A stretch of 64,000 nucleotides of DNA from Arthrobacter globiformis (GCF_030818015.1 NZ_JAUSZX010000001.1:3658001-3722000), one strand, 5' to 3'. Shown: positions 45,788 to 56,102, counted from the stretch's first letter. A program made the numbers and translations. The notes: generated from the letters alone by a model not told the origin.

Positions 45788-47569
45788 TTATCTGCAGCCG
45801 GTGCCGGGGCGGTAGGGTCCGACGGCGGCCGGCAGCTTTCCGGGGGCGGTGGCCTTGCCTGCCAGGACGGCCAGCAGCGCCTTGTACGCTCCGGCGGTGC
45901 GGCCGTAGAGGGCGATCTTCGTGGACGCGACGGACTGCGCCAGCGGCCACGGTGCGTCCAGGGCCACCGCAACATCGCCCGTCACGGGGCCGGCGCCGTA
46001 GCCGATCAGGGTGACAAGCGGGCCTGTCCCCAAGGCGATCCCCGCATCCTTGGCCGCGGCGGCAAACCGGGCCCGGTCCGCTGCCGTTCCCCCCGCCACC
46101 CGCACGTGGCCGGCCACGGAAGCGCCCTTGCACCGGCCGGCCACCACCGTGATGGCCCGGGCCGAAATTTTCGCGGAGAGGGCCTCGCCGCTTCCCGGGG
46201 CTGCCGGGGGCTTCGGCTGCCCGGTCCGTCCGCGCCAGATCATCATGGTGACCACCCGCCGGGCCGCTTCCTCGAGGCGGGTGAGCGGGAGCTTCCCCTC
46301 CGTGACAGCCCGGACGACGGCGGCGTGCGCAGCGGCGGCGTCCGCCGGCATCAGCAGCAGGTCCGCCCCGGCCGCCAACGCGGCCGGCGCTGCGGACCCG
46401 CGGGGATAGCGGTCGGCCACCGCGCCCATGTTGAGCCCGTCCGTGACCGCCACGCCCTTGAAGCCCAGGCCGCGGAGCGCCTTGTAGGTTGCCTTCGAAA
46501 TGGACGCGGGCACGCCCGGGTCAAGGGCCCGTACTGCGATGTGTCCGGTCATGATCATGGGAGCTCCTGCCTTGACCGCGGCCTGGAACGGCTGCCAGTC
46601 CCGCGCCTTGAGCTGCGCGAGGGTGGCGTTCTGGACGGGGAGGCCCTTGTGCGAATCGGTGGTCACCGAGCGGTGACCGGGAAAATGCTTGACCGTCGGC
46701 AGCACGCCGCCGGAAAGCATGCCCTTGGCGAAGCCGGCACTCAATGATGCTGCGGCACGGGGGTCGGCGGACATGGACCGCGCGCCGATGGTGGGATCGG
46801 CGGGGCCCATCGTGACGTCGGCTGCGGGAGCGAAGTCCACTGTGAAGCCCAGCGGCGCGAGTTCCGCCGCGAGACCGGTGCCGGCCTCCGCAGCCAGGGG
46901 CACGCTGGCGGCCGCGCCGTAGCTCATGGGGGTGGGCCAGCGGGTCAGCGGTGCGCCGACGCGGCTCACCGCTCCGCCTTCCTGGTCGACGCCGATCAGG
47001 CCGGGCCAGGTGCGGCCGCCGGAGCGCGACGCTTTGTCCAGCCGCCGCGTCACGCCGGACAGCGCCGGGACGTCCACCAGGCCGGTGGCAGTTCCGGGCA
47101 CGTTGTCGGCCATGATCATGGAACCGGCAAGGTGGAGGCGTTCGACGGTAGCGGCCTGGGCTTCATGGTCAAGGCCGGTGTAAAAGGGCAGGATCACCTG
47201 ACCGGCTTTCTCCTCCAGGGTCATTTTTGCCACCGCCGCGGCGGCAGCGTCGGCATCCCGTTGCTGCGGGCCCCAGCCCAGCGCCGCAGTTTCCTTCGTT
47301 GCGGGCTTCGCCGCGGACGGGGCCGGGCTGTGTGCGCCTGACTGCGGTGAAGCGGCCTGTGGCGGCTTGGGCGAGTCGGAAGCGGAGGCCGCGGGCGCCG
47401 TCGTCGTATCTGGTTCAGGTGATGGCGGCGCCGTGCACGACGCTACGGCGAACAGCGCGGCGAGCACTGCCGCAGTCCGGGAGCATGCAATGCCGGAAGG
47501 TTTTCTGGGGGAATCGGGGCGGCTGGTGTTGTGAACACTCTCACGCGCCCTGTGTAGCCGTGCCATCAC
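45788..47569 (-). CDS. Glycoside hydrolase family 3 lipoprotein (beta-N-acetylhexosaminidase-like)
   Basis: 593 aa. N-terminal signal with lipobox ALFAVASC, then a Pro/Ala/Ser linker and a GH3 catalytic domain: PGLIGVDQEGGAVSRV, KHFPGHRSVTTDSHKGLPV (NagZ-type His/Asp pair) and GVAVTDGLNMGAVAD with the nucleophile Asp. A C-terminal domain (residues ~430-593) extends beyond NagZ. It probably removes N-acetylglucosamine from peptidoglycan fragments or chitin oligomers outside the membrane. Divergent from the carboxylate-amine ligase gene. Confidence 0.9.
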   Translation of the reverse strand: MMARLHRARESVHNTSRPDSPRKPSGIACSRTAAVLAALFAVASCTAPPSPEPDTTTAPAASASDSPKPPQAASPQSGAHSPAPSAAKPATKETAALGWGPQQRDADAAAAAVAKMTLEEKAGQVILPFYTGLDHEAQAATVERLHLAGSMIMADNVPGTATGLVDVPALSGVTRRLDKASRSGGRTWPGLIGVDQEGGAVSRVGAPLTRWPTPMSYGAAASVPLAAEAGTGLAAELAPLGFTVDFAPAADVTMGPADPTIGARSMSADPRAAASLSAGFAKGMLSGGVLPTVKHFPGHRSVTTDSHKGLPVQNATLAQLKARDWQPFQAAVKAGAPMIMTGHIAVRALDPGVPASISKATYKALRGLGFKGVAVTDGLNMGAVADRYPRGSAAPAALAAGADLLLMPADAAAAHAAVVRAVTEGKLPLTRLEEAARRVVTMMIWRGRTGQPKPPAAPGSGEALSAKISARAITVVAGRCKGASVAGHVRVAGGTAADRARFAAAAKDAGIALGTGPLVTLIGYGAGPVTGDVAVALDAPWPLAQSVASTKIALYGRTAGAYKALLAVLAGKATAPGKLPAAVGPYRPGTGCR

Positions 47570-47681
47570 TTCGATGCTACCCCTGCACTAGACTTGGATG
47601 ACCGTTCCCCTGCCAGCCGTTCGCCAGGAACGGACGGCAACCGGACCAGACGTCATTAGGCCAGCAGACAGCGAGGAACAC

Positions 47682-48833
47682 ATGAAGATTGATTTCGCTT
47701 CATCCAGGCAATCAACTCTTGGTGTGGAATGGGAACTCGCCCTGGTGGATGCGCAGACCGGTGAACTGGCGTCAGTAGCCAACGAGGTCCTTCGCGGCGT
47801 GGTTGCACGGCATCCCGAGCTGAACGAGGATGACGAACACCCGCACATCAAGCAGGAGCTGCTGCTTAACACCGTGGAGCTGGTCACCGGCATCTGCGAG
47901 ACCGCCGCGGAAGCGAAGGAAGACCTCGCCCGCTCCCTGGCCGCCCTTCGCGAAGTTACGGACCCGATGGGCGTGGAAGTGTTCTGCGCCGGAAGCCACC
48001 CGTTCAGCCCGCCGCAGCTGCAGCCGGTCACGGACAAGGAACGCTACGCCAAGTTGATCGACCGCACGCAGTGGTGGGGCCGGCAGATGGTGATCTACGG
48101 GGTCCACGTCCATGTCGGCCTGGACCGGCGGGACAAGGTCCTCCCCGTGCTTGACGGCCTGGTCAACTACTTCCCGCATTTCCAGGCCCTGTCCGCGTCC
48201 AGCCCGTTCTGGGGCGGCGAGGACACCGGCTACGCCTCGCAGCGCGCCCTCATGTTCCAGCAGCTGCCCACGGCCGGACTGCCCTTCCAGTTCGCCAGCT
48301 GGGAAGAGTACGAGTCCTACGTGCAGGACATGTTTACCACCGGCGTGATCGACACCATCTCGGAGATCCGCTGGGACATCCGCCCGGTGCCAGCCCTGGG
48401 CACCATCGAGATGCGCATCTGCGACGGCCTGGCCACGCTCGAGGAAGTTGGCGCCGTGGCGGCCCTGACCCAGTGCCTGGTCCACGAATTCTCCACCATC
48501 CTGGACGCCGGCGGCAGCATTCCCACCATGCCGCCATGGCACGTCCAGGAAAACAAGTGGCGGGCCGCCCGCTACGGAATGGATGCGATCATCATCCTCG
48601 ACGCCGAGGGCAACGAGCAGCTCGTCACCGACCACCTGCTGGAGACGCTCAAGCGGCTGGAACCGATCGCCGCGAAGCTGGGCTGCTCCGATGAGCTGGC
48701 CGACGTCGAAAAGATCATCAGCCGCGGCGCGGGGTACCAGCGCCAGCGGCGGGTAGCCGCCGAAAGCGGCGGAAACCTCCAGGCCGTGGTCCTCGACCTT
48801 GTGAAACAGATGCGGAACGGCCCCACCGCGTAG
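47682..48833 (+). CDS. Carboxylate-amine ligase, glutamate-cysteine ligase family 2 (YbdK-type)
   Basis: 383 aa, ATP-dependent ligase of the GCS2 family: TLGVEWELALVDAQTG, HIKQELLLNTVELVTGIC, CAGSHPFSP, VHVHVGLDRRDKV, and EIRWDIRPVPALGTIEMRIC. It may make gamma-glutamylcysteine or another glutamate conjugate. ATG 47682 has GAGGA at five bases; the frame is open 28 codons earlier but lacks a better site. Convergent with the rimI-tsaD gene. Confidence 0.92.
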   Translation: MKIDFASSRQSTLGVEWELALVDAQTGELASVANEVLRGVVARHPELNEDDEHPHIKQELLLNTVELVTGICETAAEAKEDLARSLAALREVTDPMGVEVFCAGSHPFSPPQLQPVTDKERYAKLIDRTQWWGRQMVIYGVHVHVGLDRRDKVLPVLDGLVNYFPHFQALSASSPFWGGEDTGYASQRALMFQQLPTAGLPFQFASWEEYESYVQDMFTTGVIDTISEIRWDIRPVPALGTIEMRICDGLATLEEVGAVAALTQCLVHEFSTILDAGGSIPTMPPWHVQENKWRAARYGMDAIIILDAEGNEQLVTDHLLETLKRLEPIAAKLGCSDELADVEKIISRGAGYQRQRRVAAESGGNLQAVVLDLVKQMRNGPTA

Positions 48834-48846
48834 GGCGCCAACCCAA

Positions 48847-50622
48847 CTAGGTAGCAGTTGAGGGCGTTCCCAGCGCCGAGAACTCCCTGTTCTGCGACTT
48901 ACTTGGCGCGGAAACCGTGGTGACCGGCATGGACGAGTCCGGCGCAAAGTTTATGCCGCTGGGTTCGATGCCAGCCATGACCAGCTGCGCGCCGAGTGCG
49001 GCCACCATCGCGCCGTTGTCCGTGCACAGGTCCAACGGCGGAACGTGCAGCGTGATGCCGGCGGCGGAGCAGCGCTGTTCGGTCAGCTGCCGCAGCCGCG
49101 AATTGGCGGCCACCCCCCCGCCCAGCAGCACGTCCGTGATGCCACGCTCGCGGCAGGCCAGGACCGCCTTGGATGTGATGACATCAACTACGGCTTCCTG
49201 GAAGGCTGCCGCGATGTCCGCCACCGGCACGGGATCGCCGGCGGCTTCGAACTGCTCCACGCACCTGGCCACCGCGGTCTTCAGTCCGCTGAAGGACCAG
49301 TCGTACCGGTGGCGGCCGGGCTCCTCCGCGGTGCCCATGTATTTGGGCTGCGTCAGTCCGCGCGGGAACCGGATGGCCTTGGCGTTGCCTTCGCGCGCCA
49401 GCCGGTCAATGGCCGGGCCCCCGGGGTAGCCCAGGCCCAGGATCCTGGCGACCTTGTCGTAGGCCTCCCCCGCCGCGTCGTCGATGGTGGAACCGAGCAA
49501 CTCGACGTCGTCCGTGATGCTGCGGATCCGCAGGATCTCGGTGTGGCCGCCGGACACCAGGAGCGCGCCGAGGTTGTCGGGCAGTATTGGCTTGTCCGCG
49601 CCATCACCGCCGGTACCGCTTCGGGGGTTCAGCAGGCCGACCCCTACATGGGCCACCAGGTGGTTGATGGCATAGAGCGGCTTGCCCGTGGCGACGGCGA
49701 GCGCCTTTGCGGCGCACACGCCGACCATCAGTGCCCCGGCCAGCCCGGGCCCGGATGTCACCGCGATGGCGTCGATCTCGTCCATTGTCACGTCCGCCTC
49801 GGCCAGGGCCGCCTGCAGGGCAGGAACGAAGGCGTCCAGGTGTGCCCGCGAGGCGATTTCCGGGATGACTCCGCCAAACCGGACGTGCTCCTCCATGGAG
49901 GAGGACACGGTATTGGTCAGGAGCTCGGTGCCGCGGACGATGCCTACGCCCGTTTCGTCGCACGATGACTCAATGCCCAGTACTAGCGGCTGCGAGCGGT
50001 TCATTTCTGGTCTGCCTCCGTCGGAGCGGTCAGTCTGCACGGGCTGGGGTCCGGCGTCGTGCACGATGTCCTGGTGCACGACGTCCTGGTGCACGATCTC
50101 ACTGTGCACCGCGAGCACGTCCTCCAGCTGAAGCCGCATGATCAGGGCGTCCACGCCGTCGCGGTAGTACCTTTTCCGCACGTGGATCTGCTCGAAGCCG
50201 AAACGGATGTACAGCTGCTGGGCGCGCGGGTTGTCGGCGCGGACCTCTAGCAGGATGTCGGCTGCGCCGCGGCGCCGCCCCTCGGCGATCAGGTCGGTGA
50301 GGAGTGCGGTGCCGATGCCCTTGCCCTCATATTCGGGGACGACGGCGATGGTCTGGACGTCGGCAATCGGTTCGACGCACATGAGTCCCGCATAGCCGAC
50401 GATGCCTTCCGGGGCCTCCGCCACGAGATACCTGCGGGTTTCCGGCTGCGTCAGTTCGTCCATGAACATCTGCAGCGGCCACGCGTCCACCGGGAACAGC
50501 CGGACCTCCAGCTCGTGGACGGCAGGGATGTCGGCGGGAAGCATGTCGCGGATGGTCACGCCCGAGGCCAGCTGGCGGGGCAGGACGGGCGCGTTGCCGG
50601 ATGATTCGGGCAGCAGGTTCAC
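48847..50622 (-). CDS. tsaD: RimI-TsaD fusion: ribosomal-protein alanine acetyltransferase plus tRNA t6A transferase
   Basis: 591 codons in one open frame. Residues ~20-170 are GNAT RimI ([37 protein letters not shown]). A linker with pentapeptide VHQD repeats (about 172-190) comes next, then from residue 207 ([19 protein letters not shown]) TsaD, with the metal motif [18 protein letters not shown], and [11 protein letters not shown]; TsaD transfers threonylcarbamoyl to A37 with TsaB/TsaE. No stop separates the parts. An internal ATG at 50004 (GGAGG ten bases upstream) could also start free TsaD. GTG start at 50622 overlaps the tsaB stop (GTGA). Confidence 0.93.
   Translation of the reverse strand: MNLLPESSGNAPVLPRQLASGVTIRDMLPADIPAVHELEVRLFPVDAWPLQMFMDELTQPETRRYLVAEAPEGIVGYAGLMCVEPIADVQTIAVVPEYEGKGIGTALLTDLIAEGRRRGAADILLEVRADNPRAQQLYIRFGFEQIHVRKRYYRDGVDALIMRLQLEDVLAVHSEIVHQDVVHQDIVHDAGPQPVQTDRSDGGRPEMNRSQPLVLGIESSCDETGVGIVRGTELLTNTVSSSMEEHVRFGGVIPEIASRAHLDAFVPALQAALAEADVTMDEIDAIAVTSGPGLAGALMVGVCAAKALAVATGKPLYAINHLVAHVGVGLLNPRSGTGGDGADKPILPDNLGALLVSGGHTEILRIRSITDDVELLGSTIDDAAGEAYDKVARILGLGYPGGPAIDRLAREGNAKAIRFPRGLTQPKYMGTAEEPGRHRYDWSFSGLKTAVARCVEQFEAAGDPVPVADIAAAFQEAVVDVITSKAVLACRERGITDVLLGGGVAANSRLRQLTEQRCSAAGITLHVPPLDLCTDNGAMVAALGAQLVMAGIEPSGINFAPDSSMPVTTVSAPSKSQNREFSALGTPSTAT
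50059..50108. repeat. 15-bp tandem repeat encoding the RimI-TsaD linker
   Basis: Units starting GTGCACGA at 50059, 50074 and 50089 and GTGCACCG at 50104. They encode VHQD-type pentapeptides on the minus strand. The period is a multiple of three, so copy changes keep the fusion in frame. Confidence 0.9.
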
Positions 50623-51290
50623 AGGGCACGCTTCCGGGGGCCGGGGACCTGGGCGTCGGATTCCCGCAGGTAGAGGGGCGTGGAGTCCAGGAGCTGCTCG
50701 CCCGCTGCCAGCCTCGCCAGCGCGAACTGGCCCAGGTAAAGCGCGTCCGGCTGTTCGGTGCTGAAGTCCGGATCCGCGCGCACGTCGTCGGGGTAGAGCC
50801 CTGCGCCCGCGCCGTAGGCCGGCAGGTCGGGAAGGTCCGCGGCGAAGCCCACGTGCGGCCCGTCCGTGAGCTTCGGCAGCTGGCCCGCGGCCAAGGTGTA
50901 GCGCGCCCAGTAGACCTCTTTTCGCCGGGCGTCGGTGGCAACGAGGAACTCGGCCGGCGCTTCGGTGGATTCGGCCACTTCAAGGGCGACGGCGTCGAGG
51001 CTCATCATGCCGTGCAGCGGCGTGTTCCAGACATAGGCCAGGGTGCGCGCCGTCGCGATGCCGGACCGGAGCCCGGTGAAGGGACCGGGACCAACGCCCA
51101 CAACGATCGCGTCAATGTCGGCCCCGGTTACTTCGGCGTCTGCCAGCAGCCGCTCGATTCCGGGCGCAAGGACCTCGGCGTGGCTCCTCGTGTCCTCGGT
51201 GGAGAAGCTGCCCACCACGCCTTCCAGGGCGTCGTCGGACACCAGGGCGGCGCTGGCCACGGCTGAGGTGTCAATGGCGAGAATGAGCAT
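50619..51290 (-). CDS. tsaB: tRNA threonylcarbamoyladenosine biosynthesis protein TsaB
   Basis: 223 aa, ASKHA-fold partner that activates Tsa[60 protein letters not shown]. Coupled by a one-base TGATG overlap with tsaE upstream and by GTGA overlap with rimI-tsaD downstream. Confidence 0.95.
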   Translation of the reverse strand: MLILAIDTSAVASAALVSDDALEGVVGSFSTEDTRSHAEVLAPGIERLLADAEVTGADIDAIVVGVGPGPFTGLRSGIATARTLAYVWNTPLHGMMSLDAVALEVAESTEAPAEFLVATDARRKEVYWARYTLAAGQLPKLTDGPHVGFAADLPDLPAYGAGAGLYPDDVRADPDFSTEQPDALYLGQFALARLAAGEQLLDSTPLYLRESDAQVPGPRKRAL

Positions 51291-51934
51291 CAGGAGATTC
51301 CTTCCGGGGCCAGAACGGGCTGTTCTGCCCAGCGCGGCCCGAAGCCGCGGATGATGATGGTGCGGGGCTCGTCGTCATCCTCCGATTCGAAGTCCCAGAC
51401 TGGAGCGTCAGGACCGGGCGCGTCAGCACCGGCCGCCGCAATTCCCGGTCCCGTTGAATGCCCACCGGCGTGAAGGTGCGCGGGAGCGGCGCCGCCCAGC
51501 TGGCGGTGCAGTTCCACCTCGAGCCGGCTCTCGGTCAGGTGCTCCACGCGGTCCCGGCCCCACTCCACCACGGTCACGGCAGAGTCCAGCGTGTTCTCCA
51601 GGTCAATGTCATCGATTTCCGACGCCGATCCCAGCCGGTAGGCGTCCACGTGCACCAGATCCGGCCCGCCCGGCCGCGGCCCGTCGGGGAGGTTGGGGTG
51701 GATGCGCACCAATACGAAGGTCGGGGAAATGATGCCCTCACGGACGCCCAGCCCCTCACCGAGGCCCTGCGTGAACGTTGTCTTTCCGGCGCCCAGTTCG
51801 CCCGTGAGCACCAGGAGGTCCCCCGCCCGGAGCACCTCCGCCAGAGCCGCGCCGAGCGCGTGGGTCTGGTCCGCCGTCGTGACCGTCAGGGTCTGAACCC
51901 ACAACGGAGCGTTGCCGGTTTCCGGGATACTCAC
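51290..51934 (-). CDS. tsaE: tRNA threonylcarbamoyladenosine biosynthesis ATPase TsaE
   Basis: 214 aa, P-loop ATPase TsaE/YjeE: VLTGELGAGKTTFTQGLGEG (Walker A), ISPTFVLVR, HVDAYRLGSASEID, VTVVEWGRDRVEHL. After residue ~155 a long Gly/Ala/Pro/Asp-rich insertion precedes the end, RTIIIRGFGPRWAE, so the protein is longer than E. coli TsaE. GTG start at 51934 overlaps the alr stop (GTGA). Confidence 0.95.
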   Translation of the reverse strand: MSIPETGNAPLWVQTLTVTTADQTHALGAALAEVLRAGDLLVLTGELGAGKTTFTQGLGEGLGVREGIISPTFVLVRIHPNLPDGPRPGGPDLVHVDAYRLGSASEIDDIDLENTLDSAVTVVEWGRDRVEHLTESRLEVELHRQLGGAAPAHLHAGGHSTGPGIAAAGADAPGPDAPVWDFESEDDDEPRTIIIRGFGPRWAEQPVLAPEGIS

Positions 51935-53169
51935 GGCGCCGGCGTTTCGGTTGCGGGCGATTCGTTGACGTAGGTGCGGGGCACGCGGGGGCTAATGCGG
52001 GTGACGATCTCGTAGTTGTTGGTGCCGGCGGCGCGGGCCCAGTCATCGGCCGTGGGGCCGCCGTCGGCGCCGTCTCCGAAGAGGACGGCCTCTGCTCCGA
52101 GGACGCTGTGGCCGCCCCGGGAAACGTCCAGAGGGCCGAGGTCGATCACCATCTGGTCCATCGCTATCCGTCCCACCACGGGGTAGGTGACGCCCTCCAC
52201 GCGGACGGGGCCGCCGGTGGCGACCCGGGGAACGCCGTCGGCATAGCCGAGCGGAATGAGCCCCAGCGTGCTTTCGCCGGAGGTGTAGTAGTTGAAGCCG
52301 TAGGAGACGCCCTGGCCGGAGTGCACGTCCTTGCAGTGGGACACGACGGTGCGCAGGGTCATCGCGGGGCGCAGGCCCAGTTCCGCGGAGGTCTGCCCCT
52401 CGAAGGGCGAGAGGCCGTAGATTCCCAGCCCCGTGCGGACCAGGTCGAAGTGCGTGTCAGGCCGCGACAGGGTGGCCGGGGTGTTGGCCAGGTGGCGGAC
52501 TTCGGGGTCCACGCCGGCGTCTTCGGCGATGGCCAGGACCTCGCGGAACGCTGCGAGCTGATCATCGGTTTCCGGGCGCTCGGGCTCGTCGGCCACGGCA
52601 AGGTGGGAGAAGATGCCCACTACGCGCAGCAGCCCCTGGTCCTGGTACTCCACGGCTTCGCCCACCAGCCGGTCCCACACCTCGACGGTGGCGCCGTTGC
52701 GGCCAAGTCCGGTGTCGACTTTGAGGTGGACGCGTGCCGGCCGTTCCTGTTCCCGGGCGGCGGCCACGATCTGTTCCAGCTCCCAGCCGGAGCACCCGAT
52801 GTCGACGCCGGCGGCCACCGCCGCGCCGAAGTTGCTTTCCGGGGTGTGCAGCCAGGCGAGCAGCGGCGCTTCGATGCCTGCGGCGCGCAGCGCCAGAGCT
52901 TCGGAAATGTGCGCGACGCCCAGCCAGCTTGCGCCTGCCTCGAGGGCCGCGCGGGCCACCGGCACGGCGCCGTGTCCGTAGGCGTCGGCCTTGACGACCG
53001 CCATGACCTTGGCCGGTTCGGCGGCCGCGGCGAGGCGGCGGACGTTGTGCCGGATGGCCTCGAGGTCGATCACCGCCGAACGTTCGTGGGCCGTCCGGGC
53101 GTAACCGTGGGACGTCCCAACCGGGCCCGTTACCGCCGGGCGGTCTCCTGTTGCTGCTGGATAAATCAC
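51931..53169 (-). CDS. alr: Alanine racemase
   Basis: PLP enzyme giving D-alanine for peptidoglycan. 412 aa from GTG 53169. PLP-lysine motif VMAVVKADAYGHGAVPVARA, HLKVDTGLGRNG, VRTGLGIYGLSP, and VVGRIAMDQMVIDLG. The first ~28 residues before RSAVIDLEAIRHNVRRL are variable, and a start further inside is possible; the long upstream frame (to 53700) is shadow of the PfkB gene. First gene of alr-tsaE-tsaB-rimI/tsaD. Confidence 0.95.
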   Translation of the reverse strand: MIYPAATGDRPAVTGPVGTSHGYARTAHERSAVIDLEAIRHNVRRLAAAAEPAKVMAVVKADAYGHGAVPVARAALEAGASWLGVAHISEALALRAAGIEAPLLAWLHTPESNFGAAVAAGVDIGCSGWELEQIVAAAREQERPARVHLKVDTGLGRNGATVEVWDRLVGEAVEYQDQGLLRVVGIFSHLAVADEPERPETDDQLAAFREVLAIAEDAGVDPEVRHLANTPATLSRPDTHFDLVRTGLGIYGLSPFEGQTSAELGLRPAMTLRTVVSHCKDVHSGQGVSYGFNYYTSGESTLGLIPLGYADGVPRVATGGPVRVEGVTYPVVGRIAMDQMVIDLGPLDVSRGGHSVLGAEAVLFGDGADGGPTADDWARAAGTNNYEIVTRISPRVPRTYVNESPATETPAP

Positions 53170-53311
53170 TCTACTGATTCTAGTGCTGGCGCTTCGGGCC
53201 GAATAATTGCCGGGGAAACGGCGTGCCGGGAACGCGGTCTGACGGCCGGTCGCGCGCGGGGGCGGCCCGGTCCCGCACAACCGGCCCGGAGCTGGCTTCC
53301 CGGTGCCTGGA

Positions 53312-54403
53312 TCAGGCGTCCGAGAGGTGGGCGATGGTGGCGGCCGCGCGGCGCTGGGCTTCCTGCGGAACGTCCCGGACGATGTCGGCGAGGAAGGAGT
53401 AGCGGCGCAGCCACTGGCTGCCACGGCGTTCCGGCCGGGCGTTGGCGCGCTTCCACCAGTCGGCGATGTCTCCCCAGCCGGGCGCCGCGAGGGAACCGCC
53501 CACTTCCTGGACTGCCAGTGCGGCGCAGAGGTTGGCGAACCGAAGCCGGTCGCTGAGGGGCCACCCCGCCAGGCTCCCGACGATGAACGCGGCCCCGAAG
53601 CAGTCCCCGGCACCGGTCGGATCGAAGGCGGCCACCGGCAGGGAGGGCACCCATTCCTCCTCGCCGGTTTCCGAGTCCACTGCCACGGCCCCCTGCGCAC
53701 CCAGTGTCACCACCGCCACCGGCACCCGCTCCGCCAGGGAGTACAGCGCCGCCCAGGGATCGTTCTTGCCGGTGAAGGCCATGGCCTCGCGCTGGTTGGG
53801 CATGAAGGCATGGAAGTACTGCAGGTTGGCAAGCCTTGCCTGGGCCCATTCGCCGGTGGGGTCCCAGCCGACGTCGCCGAAGAGTTTCACGCCCTCCTTG
53901 TGTGCCGCGAGCGCCCACGGCTCCAGCTCATGGCCGAGGTCCGCCACGGCAGCCAGCGCACGGGGCGGATTTCCGATCAGCTCGGAGGAGGTCACCGGTG
54001 CCGGGTGCCCGTGCGTGACCATGGAGCGGTCGTGGTCCACGCTGAGGGATACGGTCACCGGCGAGTGCCAGCCATCGATCCGTCTGGAGAGTGAGAGGTC
54101 CACGTGCTCCTGCCGGTCCAGGACTTTCCAGTTGTAGTCGCCGTAGCCGTCGTCGCCGAAGGCCGCAGCCAGCCCGGTTCGCAAGCCGAGGCGGGCGGCC
54201 GCGATGGCCTGGTTGGCCACGCCTCCCGGGCAGCTGCCCATCCCCTCGCTCCAGATTTCCGTTCCGGGCTCGGGCGCGTGCGGCAGCCCGGTGAAGATGA
54301 TGTCCTGAAAGACGGTCCCGGCCAGCAGCAGGTCGAACTCTCCGGCCGACTGGGTACGGACGGCCGAGAGCGGGTCGAAACGGCGTGCGTTATTCGCCTC
54401 CAT
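53312..54403 (-). CDS. PfkB-family carbohydrate kinase
   Basis: 363 aa ribokinase-like kinase: LLLAGTVFQDIIFTGLPHAP, GGVANQAIAAARLGLRTGLA, and the C-terminal signature VAAFDPTGAGDCFGAAFIVG with the catalytic Asp. Substrate could be a sugar released by the divergent GH4 enzyme. ATG 54403 chosen; a longer frame to 54538 covers the divergent promoter and was rejected, and GTG 54412 is possible. Confidence 0.92.
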   Translation of the reverse strand: MEANNARRFDPLSAVRTQSAGEFDLLLAGTVFQDIIFTGLPHAPEPGTEIWSEGMGSCPGGVANQAIAAARLGLRTGLAAAFGDDGYGDYNWKVLDRQEHVDLSLSRRIDGWHSPVTVSLSVDHDRSMVTHGHPAPVTSSELIGNPPRALAAVADLGHELEPWALAAHKEGVKLFGDVGWDPTGEWAQARLANLQYFHAFMPNQREAMAFTGKNDPWAALYSLAERVPVAVVTLGAQGAVAVDSETGEEEWVPSLPVAAFDPTGAGDCFGAAFIVGSLAGWPLSDRLRFANLCAALAVQEVGGSLAAPGWGDIADWWKRANARPERRGSQWLRRYSFLADIVRDVPQEAQRRAAATIAHLSDA

Positions 54404-54527
54404 GTTCGGCACATTACGCTGTGTACCTTGGCGTTGAAACCCCGCGATGTGGGGGCCGGACGCGTCCAGCTGGCTGCGGCGCCGGAGTTCAGGCTGCGTT
54501 ATTGGCTGTTGCGCATAGACTCCTTCC

Positions 54528-55976
54528 ATGCGGCTCATGATCGCCGGCGGCGGCGGATTCCGGGTTCCCCTCGTATACCGTGCCCTGTGTTCCGGGCCCT
54601 ATTCCGGCCTGGTGAGCGAAGTGGTGCTGTTCGACATCGACCGCGGCCGCCTGGCCGCCATCGAGGCCGTGCTACGGTCCATGTCTTCTGAGGTGAGCGG
54701 CGCGGCTGACGGAAGTTCCGCCGTCGGACGTTCCTCCGGGCGTCCACCCGTGGTGACATCCACGACGTCGCTCGCGCAGGCCCTCGACGGGACCGAGATG
54801 GTGTTCGCCGCCATCCGCCCGGGCGGAACGGCCGGCCGGGTTGCCGACGAACGGGTGGCCCAGGACCTCGGGCTGCTGGGCCAGGAAACCACCGGCGCGG
54901 GCGGCATCTCCTATGCGTTGCGGTCCATCCCGGCGATGCTGGAACTGGCCGCGAACATTCAGGCGCACTGCCCGGACGCCTGGCTGATCAACTTCACCAA
55001 TCCGGCGGGGATGGTCACCCAGGCGCTGGTTCCGATACTGGGCCGGAAGGTGATCGGCATCTGTGATTCCGCGAGTGCCCTGGTGCACCGCGCCGCGCGC
55101 GCGGCCGGGGTGCAGCTGCCGGCGGGAAAGCTCGACGGCGTGGGCTACTACGGGCTGAACCATCTCGGCTGGCTGTACCGGCTGGAGAGCGGCGGCCGGG
55201 ATGTCCTTCCCGGCCTGCTGGCCGACCGTGAAGCTCTGGCAAGCTTCGAGGAGGGCAGGCTGTTCCCGCAGCCTTTCCTGCGCGATCTGGGGCTGCTGCC
55301 GAACGAGTACCTGTTCTACTACTACGAGGCGGCGCGCGCGACGGCGGGCATGCGGGCCATGGCCAGGACGCGCGGTGAGTCGATCCATGGCCAGCAGGCG
55401 GAGCTGTATCCGCGGCTGGCCACCGCCGGCGCCGAAGCGCACGGCTTGTGGGAGGCCGCCCGGCTGTCGCGCGAGGAGGGTTATCTGGCCGAAGCTAGGA
55501 CCGCCGGCGAGGCGCGGAACCCCGAGGATCTTGCCGGCGGCGGTTATGAGCAGGTGGCCCTGGCCGTGATGCGGGCGCTGGCCGGGGGTACCGGCGCGGA
55601 CGGGGTGGGGGCTGCTACCGAGCTGATCCTCAATACACCGAACTCCACTGGACATTCCTTCGCCAGGGCGGGCGGCTCCGATGCCGCAATTCCCGGGCTG
55701 CCGCCGGACGCCGTCGTCGAAGTTCCCTGCGCGGTCACGCCGGCAGGAGCCGTGCCGATCCCGCAGGACAGCCCCGCCGAACCGCAGCTCGGCCTTCTGC
55801 AGCAGGTCAAGAAAGTGGAACTGCTCACCGTCCGTGCGGCCTCTGCCGGCGACCGCGATGCGGCGCTGGAAGCGTTCGCCGAGCACCCGCTGGTCGGCTC
55901 GGCTGAGCTCGCTAACGCGTTGCTCACCGGCTACGAAGGCGCGTTTCCGGAGCTGGCCGGGTTGTGGCACCGGTGA
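54528..55976 (+). CDS. Glycoside hydrolase family 4 (6-phospho-beta-glucosidase-like)
   Basis: 482 aa, NAD- and metal-dependent GH4: N-terminal Rossmann MRLMIAGGGGFRVPLVYRAL, AIRPGGTAGRVADERVAQDL, AWLINFTNPAGMVTQAL, RKVIGICDSASALVHRAA (Cys/Asp region) and YYGLNHLGWLYRLE. Divergent from a PfkB kinase, 124 bp apart, forming a small sugar-use module. The exact phosphoglycoside is unknown. Confidence 0.93.
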   Translation: MRLMIAGGGGFRVPLVYRALCSGPYSGLVSEVVLFDIDRGRLAAIEAVLRSMSSEVSGAADGSSAVGRSSGRPPVVTSTTSLAQALDGTEMVFAAIRPGGTAGRVADERVAQDLGLLGQETTGAGGISYALRSIPAMLELAANIQAHCPDAWLINFTNPAGMVTQALVPILGRKVIGICDSASALVHRAARAAGVQLPAGKLDGVGYYGLNHLGWLYRLESGGRDVLPGLLADREALASFEEGRLFPQPFLRDLGLLPNEYLFYYYEAARATAGMRAMARTRGESIHGQQAELYPRLATAGAEAHGLWEAARLSREEGYLAEARTAGEARNPEDLAGGGYEQVALAVMRALAGGTGADGVGAATELILNTPNSTGHSFARAGGSDAAIPGLPPDAVVEVPCAVTPAGAVPIPQDSPAEPQLGLLQQVKKVELLTVRAASAGDRDAALEAFAEHPLVGSAELANALLTGYEGAFPELAGLWHR

Positions 55977-56102
55977 CAGGGCACGCCGGGGCGCAGTCGA
56001 AACGGTTTTAACCTGTGCATGCTAAATACCCTGGCCGGCTTTTCCCCGGCAGTACCGGGGTGGCACTCCCCGGCCGGTAGGCTTCGGGCCCGGGAAGACC
56101 GG

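Noticed and set aside
45721-45975. Upstream extension of the shikimate dehydrogenase-like gene
   Set aside because: It overlaps the GH3 gene on the same strand and has no family match.
53170-53700. 177-codon upstream extension of alr
   Set aside because: It is a shadow of the PfkB gene; the family N-terminus begins just after GTG 53169.
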